A stretch of 64,000 bases of DNA from Sacculina carcini (lineage: Eukaryota > Arthropoda > Thecostraca > Sacculinidae): assembly GCA_916048095.2 (NCBI GenBank), contig OU696592.1:225626-289625 (forward strand). The letters are read 5' to 3'. A program made the translations under genes and the position numbers. The notes beneath the pieces are model-generated. The model saw only the letters and a list, made by a program, of their open reading frames with translations, made no database searches and was not told the origin of the DNA. Shown in pieces: positions 10,613 to 24,399 of the stretch (within the stretch, counting starts at the first letter, position 1; each line of letters starts with the position of its first letter).

Positions 10613-13600
10613 ACACACACAAACACACATACACACACGCACACAACATTACGTACAATTACGGGCGTTTACAATACATTGGCGGATAGTGAGTGAATGA
10701 GTATGTACGTAAATGAGATATACTTCTGTGCGTGTTTCAGCACACATCGCGCATCTATATGTATGTATGTCTGTATGTCTGCAGGTCAATGTGTATACTG
10801 TCATTGGTACGCTCCAGTGAGTGTAGTTAGTGCACGTGCGAAGTTGACGGAGATATTGAGCTGGCGCAGTATAATTGTGTACTGGTGAATGAAACAGCAC
10901 ATCATTGTGCCGCTTATTCTCACTGAATATGGTGATTCTGTTAGACGCCACAAGATAAATTGATAAATAAACCACACGCCACATCACTAGCTTACATGTG
11001 TGTCGACTTCATTATGATGTCAGGTCACAAGGTGTTCATGTGGTAATTGCTGTCAAAATAGCTGGACTAATGAAAAAAGAAACGTCCTAATAACATAACG
11101 GTGATGGTAAAATACCGCAATAATAAAACGCTAGATTAATTTGGTTTTTAAACACGTGATAAAATGAAACATTTAGTTCGAGCAGAGAAAAAGGCAAGTA
11201 TGAACACATGAGAACTAGTGAGGAGAAATGAACAAACACTACCTGAATACTGTCGACACAATGATCATGAACACATGAGAACTAGTGAGGAGAAATGAAC
11301 AATCACTACCTGAATACTGTCGACATATTGATCATGAACACATGAGAACTAGTGAGGAGAAATGAACAATCACTACCTGAATACTTTCGACACAATGATC
11401 GTGAACACATGAGAACTAGTGAGGAGAAATGAACAATCACTACCTGAATACTGTCGACACAATGATCATGAACACATGAGAACTAGTGACGAGAAGTGAA
11501 CAATCACTACCTGAATACTGTCGACACAATGATCATGAACGCTCGCGTGTTTCTCAAACTGACACGACAGTGCTGCCACCTGTGTTTCCAACGAGCTCAA
11601 CTGCGAGTGACCGCTGGCTCTCACACTACTGATGGCCTCGTTCAGTGAGTCTATCGTGCGCTGTAACTCAACACCCTCGTCAATAGCAGCTTACAACCAC
11701 CAAACAAACACGCATACATCACAGACACGGGTCAACCAAAATAGAAATGGATGAAACAGCACAAACTATGGTTGAATCATTACAGAATCAGTCCAGTGCT
11801 GTGCATCGTCACAAAACACATTTAAAATGACGAACATATTTAAATTGATAGTCCGGCTTAAATAATGACTGATAGAAGCTTCAATAAATACACACTGCAC
11901 AAAATGATTGGTCGATTATAGAAACTAGTAGTACAATTATAGTAGAATAGTGTAGTAATAGTTATAGTAGAATAGTGTAGTAGTACACTTATAGTAGAAT
12001 AGTGTAGTACTAGTTATAGTAGAATAGTGTAGTAGTACAGTTATAGTAGAATAGTGTAGTACAATTATAGTAGAATAGTGTAGTAGTACAGTTATAGTAG
12101 AATAATGTAGTAGTACAGTTATAGTAGAATAGTGTAGTAGTACAGTTATAGTATAATAGTGTAGTAGTACTAGTTATAGTAGAATAGTGTAGTAGTACAG
12201 TTATAGTAGAATAGTGTAGTACAGTTATAGTAGACTAGTGTAGTAGTACAGTTACAGTAGAATAGTGTAGTAGTACAGTTATAGTAGAATAGTGTAGTAG
12301 TACTAGTTATAGTAAAATAGTGTAGTACTAGTTATAGTAGAATAGTGTAGTAGTACAGTTATAGTAGAATAGTGTAGTAGTACAGTTATAGTAGAATAGT
12401 GTAGTAGTACAGCTATAGTAGAATAGTGTAGTAGTACAGTTATAGTAGAATAGTGTAGTAGTACTAGTTATAGTAGAATAGTGTAGTAGTACAGTTATAG
12501 TAGAATAGTGTAGTTGTACTAGTTATAGTATAATAGTGTAGTAGTACTAGTTATAGTAGAATAGTGTAGTAGTACAGTTATAGTAGAATAGTGTAGTAGT
12601 ACAGTTATAGTAGAATAGTGTAGTAGTACAGTTATAGTAGAATAGTGTAGTAGTACAGTTATAGTAGAATAGTGTAGTAGTACAGTTATAGTAGACTAGT
12701 GTAGTAGTAGTTATAGTAGAATAGTGTAGTACAGTTATAGTAGAATAGTGTAGTAGTACAGATATAGTATAATAGTGTAGTAGTACAGTTATAGTATAAT
12801 AGTGTAGTAGTACAGTTATAGTAGAATAGTGTAGTAGTACAGTTATAGTAGACTAGTGTAGTAGTAGTTATAGTAGAATAGTGTAGTACTAGTTATAGTA
12901 GAATAGTGTAGTAGTACAGTTATAGTAGACTAGTGTAGTACAGTTATAGTAGACTAGTGTAGTAGTACAGTTATAGTATAATAGTGTAGTAGTACTAGTT
13001 ATAGTAGAATAGTGTAGTAGTACAGTTATAGTAGAATAGTGTAGTACAGTTATAGTAGACTAGTGTAGTAGTACAGTTATAGTAGACTAGTGTAGTAGTA
13101 CTAGTTATAGTAGAATAGTGTAGTAGTACAGTTATAGTAGAATAGTGTAGTAGTACAGTTATAGTAGAATAGTGTAGTAGTACAGTTATAGTAGAATAAT
13201 GTAGTAGTACAGTTATAGTAGAATAGTGTAGTAGTACAGTTATAGTATAATAGTGTAGTAGTACTAGTTATAGTAGAATAGTGTAGTAGTACAGTTATAG
13301 TAGAATAGTGTAGTACAGTTATAGTAGACTAGTGTAGTAGTACAGTTACAGTAGAATAGTGTAGTAGTACAGTTATAGTAGAATAGTGTAGTAGTACTAG
13401 TTATAGTAAAATAGTGTAGTACTAGTTATAGTAGAATAGTGTAGTAGTACAGTTATAGTAGAATAGTGTAGTAGTACAGTTATAGTAGAATAGTGTAGTA
13501 GTACAGTTATAGTAGAATAGTGTAGTAGTACAGTTATAGTAGAATAGTGTAGTAGTACAGCTATAGTAGAATATTGTAGTAGTACAGTTATAGTAGAATA

Positions 13601-13790
13601 GTGTAGTAGTACAGCTATATTAGAATAGTGTAGTAGTACAGTTATATAAGACTGGTGTTTTGTCTACCTGTCTGGCGTTTGTGGATCTCGCCGAGGCAAA
13701 TTTGATAATCATGCAGCTTGTACTGAATCTGCGATAATTGACTTCGACGAGCTGTTATTTCCTGCATAACCAGCTCAAGCTGTGACACGA

Positions 13791-13847
<57 letters not shown>

Positions 13848-16800
13848 ACACACGTATATAACATGTGAATATTTGTTGGTGTGACATTGTGCTCAGGCGG
13901 CAAGTACGGTATGGTTTAACTGCATCACACACTGCTATTGGTATAAGCAACAGTGTGATGTGATACGATGCTAGAAACAGTTTAGTTGGTATGATCAACA
14001 GTGTGATGTGATACGATGCTAGAAACAGTTTAGTTGGTATGAACAACAGTGTGATGTGATACGATGCTAGAAACAGTTTAGTTGGTATGAGCATCAGTGT
14101 GATATGATACGATGCTAGAAACAGTTTAGTTGGTATGAGCATCAGTGTGATGTGATACGATGCTAGATAACAGTTTAGTTGGTATGAGCATCAGTGTGAT
14201 GTGATACGATGCTAGAAACAGTTTAGTTGGTATGATCAACAGTGTGATGTGATACGATGCTAGACAACAGTTTAGTTGGTATGAGCATCAGTGTGATGTG
14301 ATACGATGCTAGACAACAGTTTAGTTGGTATGAGTAACAGTGTGATGTGATACGATGCTAGAAACAGTTTAGTTGGTATGAACAACAGTGTGATGTGATA
14401 CGATGCTAGATAACAGTTTAGTTGGTATGAGCATCAGTGTGATGTGATACGATGCTAGAAACAGTTTAGTTGGTATGAGTAACAGTGTGATGTGATACGA
14501 TGCTAGAAACAGTTTAGTTGGTATGAACAACAGTGTGATGTGATACGATGCTAGAAACAGTTTAGTTGGTATGAGCATCAGTGTGATGTGATACGATGCT
14601 AGAAACAGTTTAGTTGGTATGAGCATCAGTGTGATGTGATACGATGCTAGAAACAGTTTAGTTGGTATGAGCAACAGTGTGATGTGATACGATGCTAGAA
14701 ACAGTTTAGTTGGTATGAGCATCAGTGTGATGTGATACGATGCTAGAAACAGTTTAGTTGGTATGAGCATCAGTGTGATGTGATACGATGCTAGAAACAG
14801 TTTAGTTGGTATGAGCATCAGTGTGATATGATACGATGCTAGAAACAGTTTAGTTGGTATGATCAACAGTGTGATGTGATACGATGCTAGACAACAGTTT
14901 AGTTGGTATGAACAACAGTGTGATGTGATACGATGCTAGAAACAGTTTAGTTGGTATGAGCATCAGTGTGATGTGATACGATGCTAGAAACAGTTTAGTT
15001 GGTATGAGCATCAGTGTGATGTGATACGATGCTAGAAACAGTTTAGTTGGTATGAGCATCAGTGTGATGTGATACGATGCTAGAAACAGTTTAGTTGGTA
15101 TGAGCATCAGTGTGATGTGATACGATGCTAGAAACAGTTTAGTTGGTATGAGCATCAGTGTGATGTGATACGATGCTAGAAACAGTTTAGTTGGTATGAG
15201 CATCAGTGTGATGTGATACGATGCTAGAAACAGTTTAGTTGGTATGAACAACAGTGTGATGTGATACGATGCTAGATAACAGTTTAGTTGGTATGAACAA
15301 CAGTGTGATGTGATACGATGCTAGATAAAAGTTTAGTTGGTATGAACAACAGTGTGATGTGATACGATGATAGAAACAGTTTAGTTGGTATGAACAACAG
15401 TGTGATGTGATACGATGCTAGACAACAGTTTAGTTGGTATGAACAACAGTGTGATGTGATACGATGCTAGACAACAGTTTAGTTGGTATGAACAACAGTG
15501 TGATGTGATACGATGCTAGACAACAGTTTAGTTGGTATGATCAACAGTGTGATATGATACGATGCTAGAAACAGTTTAGTTGGTATGAACAACAGTGTGA
15601 TGTGATACGATGCTAGAAACAGTTTAGTTGGTATGAACAACAGTGTGATGTGATACGATGCTAGAAACAGTTTAGTTGGTATGAACAACAGTGTGATGTG
15701 ATACGATGATAGAAACAGTTTAGTTGGTATGAACAACAGTGTGATGTGATACGATGATAGAAACAGTTTAGTTGGTATGAACAACAGTGTGATGTGATAC
15801 GATGATAGAAACAGTTTAGTTGGTATGAACAACAGTGTGATATGATACGATGATAGAAACAGTTTAGTTGGTATGAACAACAGTGTGATGTGATACACTG
15901 CTAGACAACAGTGTGAATAAAGCCAATAAATAAAGCCAGCACATGAGATGCATATATGCATAACAGTGCTGGCAACGACGATGCTAACTGTTTTCTGAAT
16001 CGTCCTGGAAACTAAATTGAACCAATTGTTGTAGGTTTGTAGTGCCGAACTATAAGATAAATTAACGAAGTGATGAGCATACAGGACCAGCGGTCTACAC
16101 TGGAAACATTACGTGTGCATTCTATGATCATACAGAATACTATGCGACCAATATATCCAAACAACGATGGATATTGAAATAAAAATGGTCTGTGCAACAT
16201 AATTACATGATCTGAAAACACCACTTTGCTTAAGAGCAGGGAACGATAAGTCTAGCAAAATCAGTTTCAATGAGATTAATTCAATCGTTTTTAAGATATT
16301 CTGCTGTCTCTTCACGTCTGAATGCCTGCTCAAATTCCTCGCCATGGAAAGCAAGCGTGTTTGCCGTATCTGATTAAGGATATTCAGATGCCTGAACGTG
16401 TACAAACAAGAACAACTGAGATTCTGTCTAACTCATTGAACTTGCAAACAGCATTATCAGCTCTGTCTCAGTCTGCAATCATGACGAGATTAAAGAACAA
16501 AAGGAGATATGGTGGAATTCAGCACGTTTATAACGACATGTACATCTCACATGCGTGATATCTACATTGAGAGTGCATTGTTTGAGTAACACCAATTCAA
16601 GAGGTCACTCATGGAAATTAAATAATTAAGTTAATTGGAGCAATAGCGTTTTTTCCGCTGTTCTCAGAGATAGCTGGGATAAACAGCTGCCAGAAACTGT
16701 CGTAAATATACCGTCGACAATTTAATTTGTCATAGTTCGGGTAGAAGAGATAGAAAAGACGACAGCTGCAGTATTTCACACAGAGACAGGGAGGAGGAAG

Positions 16801-19800
16801 CAGAGGGTCGGCTTTAAGTCGTCTCTCACCACACGTAGCTGATACAGTGGCAGTATTATTATACCCCACCACACGTAGCTGATACAGTGGCAGTATTATT
16901 ATACCCCACCACACGTAGCTGATACAGTGGCAGTATTATTATACCCCACCACATGTAGCTGATACAGTGGCAGTATTATTATCCCCACCACACGTAGCTG
17001 ATACAGTGGTAGTATTATTATCCGCCACCACACGTAGCTGATACAGTGGCAGTATTATTATCCCCCACCACATGTAGCTGATACAGTGGCAGTATTATTA
17101 TCCGCCACCACACGTAGCTGATACAGTGGTAGTATTATTATCCGCCACCACACGTAGCTGATACAGTGGTAGTATTATTATCCCCCACCACACGTAGCTG
17201 ATACAGTGGTAGTATTATTATCCCCCATCACACGTAGCTGATACAGTGGTAGTATTATTATCCGCCACCACACGTAGCTGATACAGTGGTAGTATTATTA
17301 TCCCCCACCACACGTAGCTGATACAGTGGCAGTATTATTATCCGCCACCACACGTAGCTGATACAGTGGTAGTATTATTATCCGCCACCACACGTAGCTG
17401 ATACAGTGGTAGTATTATTATCCCCCACCACATGTAGCTGATACAGTGGCATTATTATTATCCCCCACCACACGTAGCTGATACAGTGGCAGTAATATTA
17501 TCCACCACCACACGTAGCTGATACAGTGGTAGTATTATTATCCCCAATCACACGTAGCTGATACAGTGGCAGTATTATTATACCCCACCACATGTAGCTG
17601 ATACAGTGGCAGTATTATTATCCCCACCACACGTAGCTGATACAGTGGTAGTATTATTATCCGCCACCACACGTAGCTGATACAGTGGTAGTATTATTAT
17701 CCCCCACCACACGTAGCTGATACAGTGGCAGTATTATTATCCCCCACCACACGTAGCTGATACAGCGGCAGTATTATTATCCGCCACCACACGTAGCTGA
17801 TACAGCGACAGTATTATTATCTGCCACCACACGTAGCTGACACAGTGGTAGTATTATTATCCGCCACCACACGTAGCTGATACAGTGGTAGTATTATTAT
17901 CCCCCACCACACGTAGCTGATACAGTGGCAGTATTATTATCCCCCACCACACGTAGCTGATACAGTGGTAGTATTATTATCCGCCACCACACGTAGCTGA
18001 TACAGTGGCAGTATTATTATCCGCCACCACACGTAGCTGATACAGCGACAGTATTATTATCCCCCATCACACGTAGCTGATACAGTGGTAGTATTATTAT
18101 CCGCCACCACACGTAGCTGATACAGCGACAGTATTATTATCTGCCACCACACGTAGCTGATACAGTGGTAGTATTATTATCCCCCACCACACGTAGCTGA
18201 TACAGTGGCAGTATTATTATCCGCCACCACACGTAGCTGATACAGTGGTAGTATTATTATCCGCCACCACATGTAGCTGATACAGTGACAGTATTATTAT
18301 CCGCCACCACACGTAGCTGATACAGTGGTAGTATTATTATCCCCCACCACACGTAGCTGATACAGTGGCAGTATTATTATCCGCCACCACATGTAGCTGA
18401 TACAGCGACAGTATTATTATCCCCACCACACGTAGCTGATACAGTGGCAGTATTATTATCTGCCACCACACGTAGCTGATACAGTGGTAGTATTATTATC
18501 CACCACCACACGTAGCTGATACAGTGGTAGTATTATTATCCCCTAACACACGTAGCTGATACAGTGGTAGTATTATTATCCCCCACCACACGTAGCTGAT
18601 ACAGCGGCAGTATTATTATCCCCCATCACACGTAGCTGATACAGTGGTAGTATTATTATCCGCCACCACACGTAGCTGATACAGTGGCAGTATTATTATC
18701 CGCCACCACACGTAGCTGATACAGTGGTAGTATTATTATCCGCCACCACATGTAGCTGATACAGCGACAGTATTATTATCCCCACCACACGTAGCTGATA
18801 CAGTGGCAGTATTATTATCTGCCACCACACGTAGCTGATACAGTGGTAGTATTATTATCCACCACCACACGTAGCTGATACAGTGGTAGTATTATTATCC
18901 CCTAACACACGTAGCTGATACAGTGGTAGTATTATTATCCCCTAACACACGTAGCTGATACAGTGGTAGTATTATTATCCCCCATCACACGTAGCTGATA
19001 CAGTGGCAGTATTATTATCCCCCACCACACGTAGCTGATACAGTGGTAGTATTATTATCCTCTAACACACGTAGCTGATACAGTGGTAGTATTATTATCC
19101 CCCACCACACGTAGCTGATACAGCGACAGTATTATTATCCACCACCACACGTAGCTGATACAGTGGCAGTATTATTATCCCCCACCACACGTAGCTGATA
19201 CAGTGGTAGTATTATTATCCGCCACCACATGTAGCTGATACAGCGACAGTATTATTATCCCCTAACACACGTAGCTGATACAGCGACAGTATTATTATCC
19301 CCTAACACACGTAGCTGATACAGTGGTAGTATTATTATCCCCCACCACACGTAGCTGATACAGTGGTAGTATTATTATCCCCACCACATGTAGCTGATAC
19401 AGCGACAGTATTATTATCCACCACCACACGTAGCTGATACAGTGGCAGTATTATTATCCCCTAACACACGTAGCTGATACAGCGACAGTATTATTATCCC
19501 CCACCACACGTAGCTGATACAGTGGCAGTATTATTATCCCCCACCACACGTAGCTGATACAGTGGCAGTATTATTATCCCCCACCACACGTAGCTGATAC
19601 AGTGGCAGTATTATTATCCCCCATCACACGTAGCTGATACAGTGGTAGTATTATTATCCCACACCACACGTAGCTGATACAGTGGTAGTATTACTATCCA
19701 CCACCACACGTAGCTGATACAGCGACAGTATTATTATCCACCACCACACGTAGCTGATACAGTGGCAGTATTATTATCCCCCACCACATGTAGCTGATAC

Positions 19801-22800
19801 AGCGACAGTATTATTATCCACCACCACACGTAGCTGATACAGTGGTAGTATTATTATCCCCTAACACACGTAGCTGATACAGCGGCAGTATTATTATCCA
19901 CCACCACACGTAGCTGATACAGTGGCAGTATTATTATCTCCCACCACACGTAGCTGATACAGTGGCAGTATTATTATCCCCCACCACACGTAGCTGATAC
20001 AGTGGTAGTATTATTATCCCCTAACACACGTAGCTGATACAGTGGTAGTATTATTATCCCCCACCACACGTAGCTGATACAGCGACAGTATTATTATCCA
20101 CCACCACACGTAGCTGATACAGCGACAGTATTATTATCCACCACCACACGTAGCTGATACAGTGGTAGTATTATTATCCCCCACCACATGTAGCTGATAC
20201 AGTGGCAGTATTATTATCCTCTAACACACGTAGCTGATACAGCGACAGTATTATTATCCACCACCACACGTAGCTGATACAGTGGTAGTATTATTATCCC
20301 CCACCACATGTAGCTGATACAGTGGCAGTATTATTATCCCCCACCACACGTAGCTGATACAGTGGTAGTATTATTATCCTCTAACACACGTAGCTGATAC
20401 AGTGGTAGTATTATTATCCCCCACCACACGTAGCTGATACAGTGGTAGTATTATTATCCGCCACCACACGTAGCTGATACAGTGGTAGTATTATTATCCC
20501 CTAACACACGTAGCTGATACAGTGGTAGTATTATTATCCCCCACCACACGTAGCTGATACAGCGACAGTATTATTATCCACCACCACACGTAGCTGATAC
20601 AGTGGCAGTATTATTATCCCCTAACACACGTAGCTGATACAGTGGTAGTATTATTATCCCCCACCACACGTAGCTGATACAGCGACAGTATTATTATCCC
20701 CTAACACACGTAGCTGATACAGCGACAGTATTATTATCCCCTAACACACGTTGCTGATACAGTGGCAGTATTATTATCCCCCACCACACGTAGCTGATAC
20801 AGTGGCAGTATTATTATCCCCCACCACACGTAGCTGATACAGTGGTAGTATTATTATCCGCCACCACATGTAGCTGATACAGCGACAGTATTATTATCCC
20901 CACCACACGTAGCTGATACAGTGGTAGTATTATTATCCTCTAACACACGTAGCTGATACAGTGGTAGTATTATTATCCCCTAACACACGTAGCTGATACA
21001 GTGGCAGTATTATTATCCGCCACCACACGTAGCTGATACAGCGACAGTATTATTATCCCCTAACACACGTAGCTGATACAGTGGCAGTATTATTATCCCC
21101 ACCACACGTAGCTGATACAGTGGTAGTATTATTATCCCCCACCACACGTAGCTGATACAGTGGTAGTATTATTATCCCCCACCACACGTAGCTGATACAG
21201 TGGTAGTATTATTATCTGCCACCACACGTAGCTGATACAGTGGCAGTATTATTATCCACCATCACACGTAGCTGATACAGTGGTAGTATTATTATCCCCC
21301 ACCACACGTAGCTGATACAGTGGCAGTATTATTATCCGCCACCACATGTAGCTGATACAGTGGCAGTATTATTATCCGCCACCACACGTAGCTGATACAG
21401 TGGCAGTATTATTATCTGCCACCACACGTAGCTGATACAGTGGTAGTATTATTATCCCCCACCACACGTAGCTGATACAGTGGCAGTATTATTATACCCC
21501 ACCACACGTAGCTGATACAGTGGTAGTATTATTATCCACCACCACACGTAGCTGATACAGTGGTAGTATTATTATCCCCTAACACACGTAGCTGATACAG
21601 TGACAGTATTATTATCCCACACCACACGTAGCTGATACAGTGGTAGTATTATTATCCACCACCACACGTAGCTGATACAGTGGTAGTATTATTATCCCCT
21701 AACACACGTAGCTGATACAGTGACAGTATTATTATCCACCACCACACGTAGCTGATACAGCGACAGTATTATTATCCCCACCACACGTAGCTGATACAGT
21801 GGCAGTATTATTATCTGCCACCACACGTAGCTGATACAGTGGTAGTATTATTATCCCCCACCACACGTAGCTGATACAGCGACAGTATTATTATCCCCAC
21901 CACACGTAGCTGATACAGTGGCAGTATTATTATCTGCCACCACACGTAGCTGATACAGTGGTAGTATTATTATCCGCCACCACACGTAGCTGATACAGTG
22001 GTAGTATTATTATCCCCCACCACACGTAGCTGATACAGCGACAGTATTATTATCCCCACCACACGTAGCTGATACAGTGGCAGTATTATTATCTGCCACC
22101 ACACGTAGCTGATACAGTGGTAGTATTATTATCCCCCACCACACGTAGCTGATACAGTGGTAGTATTATTATCCCCCACCACACGTAGCTGATACAGCGA
22201 CAGTAATATTATCCGCCACCACACGTAGCTGATACAGTGGTAGTATTATTATCCGCCACCACACGTAGCTGATACAGTGGTAGTATTATTATCTGCCACC
22301 ACACGTAGCTGATACAGTGGCAGTATTATTATCCACCATCACACGTAGCTGATACAGTGGTAGTATTATTATCCCCCACCACACGTAGCTGATACAGTGG
22401 TAGTATTATTATCCCCCACTACACGTAGCTGATACAGTGGTAGTATTATTATCCACCACCACACGTAGCTGATACAGTGGTAGTATTATTATCCGCCACC
22501 ACACGTAGCTGATACAGTGGTAGTATTATTATCTGCCACCACACGTAGCTGATACAGTGGTAGTATTATTATCCACCACCACACGTAGCTGATACAGTGG
22601 TAGTATTATTATCCCCTAACACACGTAGCTGATACAGTGACAGTATTATTATCCCCACCACACGTAGCTGATACAGTGGTAGTATTATTATCCCACACCA
22701 CACGTAGCTGATACAGTGGTAGTATTATTATCCCCCACCACACGTAGCTGATACAGCGACAGTATTATTATCCACCACCACACGTAGCTGATACAGTGGT

Positions 22801-24202
22801 AGTATTATTATCCGCCACCACACGTAGCTGATACAGCGACAGTATTATTATCCACCACCACACGTAGCTGATACAGTGGTAGTATTATTATCCGCCACCA
22901 CACGTAGCTGATACAGTGGTAGTATTATTATCTGCCACCACACGTAGCTGATACAGTGGTAGTATTATTATCCCCCACCACACGTAGCTGATACAGTGGT
23001 AGTATTATTATCCCCCACCACACGTAGCTGATACAGCGACAGTATTATTATCCCCACCACACGTAGCTGATACAGTGGCAGTATTATTATCTGCCACCAC
23101 ACGTAGCTGATACAGTGGTAGTATTATTATCCCCTAACACACGTAGCTGATACAGTGGTAGTATTATTATCCCCCACCACACGTAGCTGATACAGTGGTA
23201 GTATTATTATCCCCCACCACACGTAGCTGATACAGTGGTAGTATTATTATCCGCCACCACACGTAGCTGATACAGTGGTAGTATTATTATCCCCCACCAC
23301 ACGTAGCTGATACAGTGGTAGTATTATTATCTGCCACCACATGTAGCTGATACAGTGGTAGTATTATTATCCCCCACCACACGTAGCTGATACAGTGGTA
23401 GTATTATTATCCTCTAACACACGTAGCTGATACAGTGGTAGTATTATTATCTGCCACCACACGTAGCTGATACAGTGGCAGTATTATTATCCCCCACCAC
23501 ACGTAGCTGATACAGTGGTAGTATTATTATCCGCCACCACACGTAGCTGATACAGTGGTAGTATTATTATCTGCCACCACATGTAGCTGATACAGTGGCA
23601 GTATTATTATCCCCCACCACACGTAGCTGATACAGTGGTAGTATTATTATCCCCTAACACACGTAGCTGATACAGTGGTAGTATTATTATCCCCCACCAC
23701 ACGTAGCTGATACAGTGACAGTATTATTATCCCCCACCACACGTAGCTGATACAGTGGCAGTATTATTATCCCCCACCACACGTAGCTGATACAGTGGTA
23801 GTATTATTATCCCCCACCACACGTAGCTGATACAGCGACAGTATTATTATCTGCCACCACACGTAGCTGATACAGTGGCAGTATTATTATCTGCCACCAC
23901 ACGTAGCTGATACAGTGGCAGTATTATAATCCGCCACCACAGGGTCGACAACTGCATTCAACAGACCGCATGATAAATTCGCTGGTGATAAATAAATATT
24001 GCAGTGGGAATTATCACACACACGGTTCTCCCAGAAAGCATAGATAGTGAGCGATAAGTTGGCGCACCTTGTTGTCCAGGTCTCTATGAGTGGCATCCAG
24101 GTTGTTGACGACAGAACGACAAGATCCGATGCCATCATTGAGCAGTGCCAGGTCACAACTGAGTCGATTAACTGCCGGCGTGAATCCGTCATCTTCAGAC
24201 AT
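10265..24202 (-). CDS. Four-exon coiled-coil protein of unknown family (200 aa)
   Basis: Exons, in transcript order, are 24202-24068, 13779-13668, 11689-11511 and 10441-10265. They total 603 nt with consistent phases and an ATG and stop, which supports a real gene. The product is small, hydrophilic and helical, with heptad-like stretches such as LELVMQEITARRSQLSQIQ, VELQRTIDSLNEAISSV, LSSLETQVAALSCQFEKH and AVAEAQKTVDSLSLRLNSQL. It has no signal peptide or membrane segment. I do not recognise the family; a role as a structural or adaptor coiled coil is all that can be inferred. Intron 1 is 10.3 kb and mostly satellite. A missed exon in intron 1 cannot be excluded, although the direct join keeps frame. 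Confidence 0.72.
10449..10645. repeat. (CA)n microsatellite with AAAC/ATAC interruptions
   Basis: About 200 bp of CA with interruptions. In the sense of the coiled-coil gene it is TG and ends eight bases before the exon 4 acceptor. Confidence 0.95.
11199..11540. repeat. 67-bp minisatellite spanning an exon-intron junction, 5 copies
   Basis: Units read CACTACCTGAATACTGTCGA on the plus strand with GAACACATGAGAACTAGTGA between. In the minus sense each unit holds the end of exon 3 (GACAGTATTCAG) and the donor GTAGTG. The copy at 11511 is the one joined to the rest of exon 3. Confidence 0.93.
11511..11689 (-). CDS. Coiled-coil gene exon 3 (donor inside a minisatellite unit)
   Basis: The acceptor GGTTGTAAG supplies two bases to complete an alanine codon. 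The exon encodes AIDEGVELQRTIDSLNEAIS to HDHCVDSIQ. The donor TTCAG|GTAGTG, together with the last roughly 27 coding bases, belongs to a 67-bp unit repeated five times downstream. Confidence 0.8.
11925..13655. repeat. 27-bp minisatellite, about 64 copies
   Basis: The consensus is GTAGTAGTACAGTTATAGTA plus GAATAGT. Variants include GTACTAGT and shortened units lacking one GTA. It lies in intron 2 of the coiled-coil gene. Confidence 0.95.
13668..13779 (-). CDS. Coiled-coil gene exon 2
   Basis: The acceptor GTGTCACAG follows a (TG)n tract in the sense direction. The exon encodes LELVMQEITARRSQLSQIQY and ends HKRQT at GACAG|GTAGAC, phase 1. It sits between a 27-bp array and a 48-bp array. Confidence 0.75.
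13794..13845. repeat. (CA)n microsatellite
   Basis: It reads (TG)n in the sense of the coiled-coil gene, 14 bp upstream of the exon 2 start. Confidence 0.95.
13937..15910. repeat. 48-bp satellite, about 41 copies
   Basis: The unit contains TTTAGTTGGTATGAGCATCA then GTGTGATGTGATACGATGCT and AGAAACAG. Because 48 is a multiple of three, open frames of 16-residue repeats (LASYHITLMLIPTKLF) arise on the minus strand. These are not genes. Some units have one extra base (AGACAACAG or AGATAACAG in place of AGAAACAG) and shift the frame. Confidence 0.95.
15915..16825. other. Unique island between two satellites
   Basis: It lies in intron 1 of the coiled-coil gene. Short frames occur on both strands (for example plus 16322-16558) but none could be tied to splice phases or a known family. 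Confidence 0.5.
16826..23940. repeat. 40-bp satellite, about 178 copies (7.1 kb)
   Basis: The unit is CACGTAGCTGATACAGTGGT then AGTATTATTATCCCCCACCA. Variable positions recur in combination: GTGGTA, GTGGCA, GCGACA or GTGACA, and CCGCC, CCCCC, CTGCC, CCACC or CCCTAA. This implies block duplication. It fills most of intron 1 of the coiled-coil gene. No long frame survives. Confidence 0.97.
24068..24202 (-). CDS. Coiled-coil gene exon 1 (start codon)
   Basis: It encodes MSEDDGFTPAVNRLSCDLAL through RDLDNK (45 codons, phase 0) and ends at CAAG|GTGCGC. The ATG is the first in the open frame and is followed by an acidic start typical of cytosolic proteins. Confidence 0.65.
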
Positions 24203-24399
24203 GCTCGCTCACAATCTCCCACTGCACAATATTCACTCATATCACTCATAGGTGCACACAAAATCACCGCACAATATTACTTACACCGAATTTCGCGCAT
24301 ACCAAGTCAATTTGGAATACAAAATATAATACCATTGAATAAGGCATCATAAAAGCCATGCTCACTGGACCACCAGTGAAACAGCCGTTGACCTCTCGC

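Noticed and set aside
10265..10660. Cys-Val-rich frames in CA/TG tracts
   Set aside because: Microsatellite translation; only the end of the first frame (from 10441) is real coding sequence, as exon 4 of the coiled-coil gene.
13642..15961. Long minus-strand frames repeating LASYHITLMLIPTKLF
   Set aside because: Produced by the 48-bp satellite and broken wherever a unit has an extra base; no start, splice or family evidence.
16260..16560. Possible extra exons in intron 1 of the coiled-coil gene (minus TANTLAFHGEEFEQAF; plus frame at 16322)
   Set aside because: The minus segment needs phase 1 while exon 1 ends in phase 0, and stops follow; the plus frame has no supporting splice sites or family.
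16826..23940. CRISPR-like array of regular repeats
   Set aside because: The whole 40-bp unit is repeated with no unique spacers, in a eukaryotic intron; it is an ordinary satellite.
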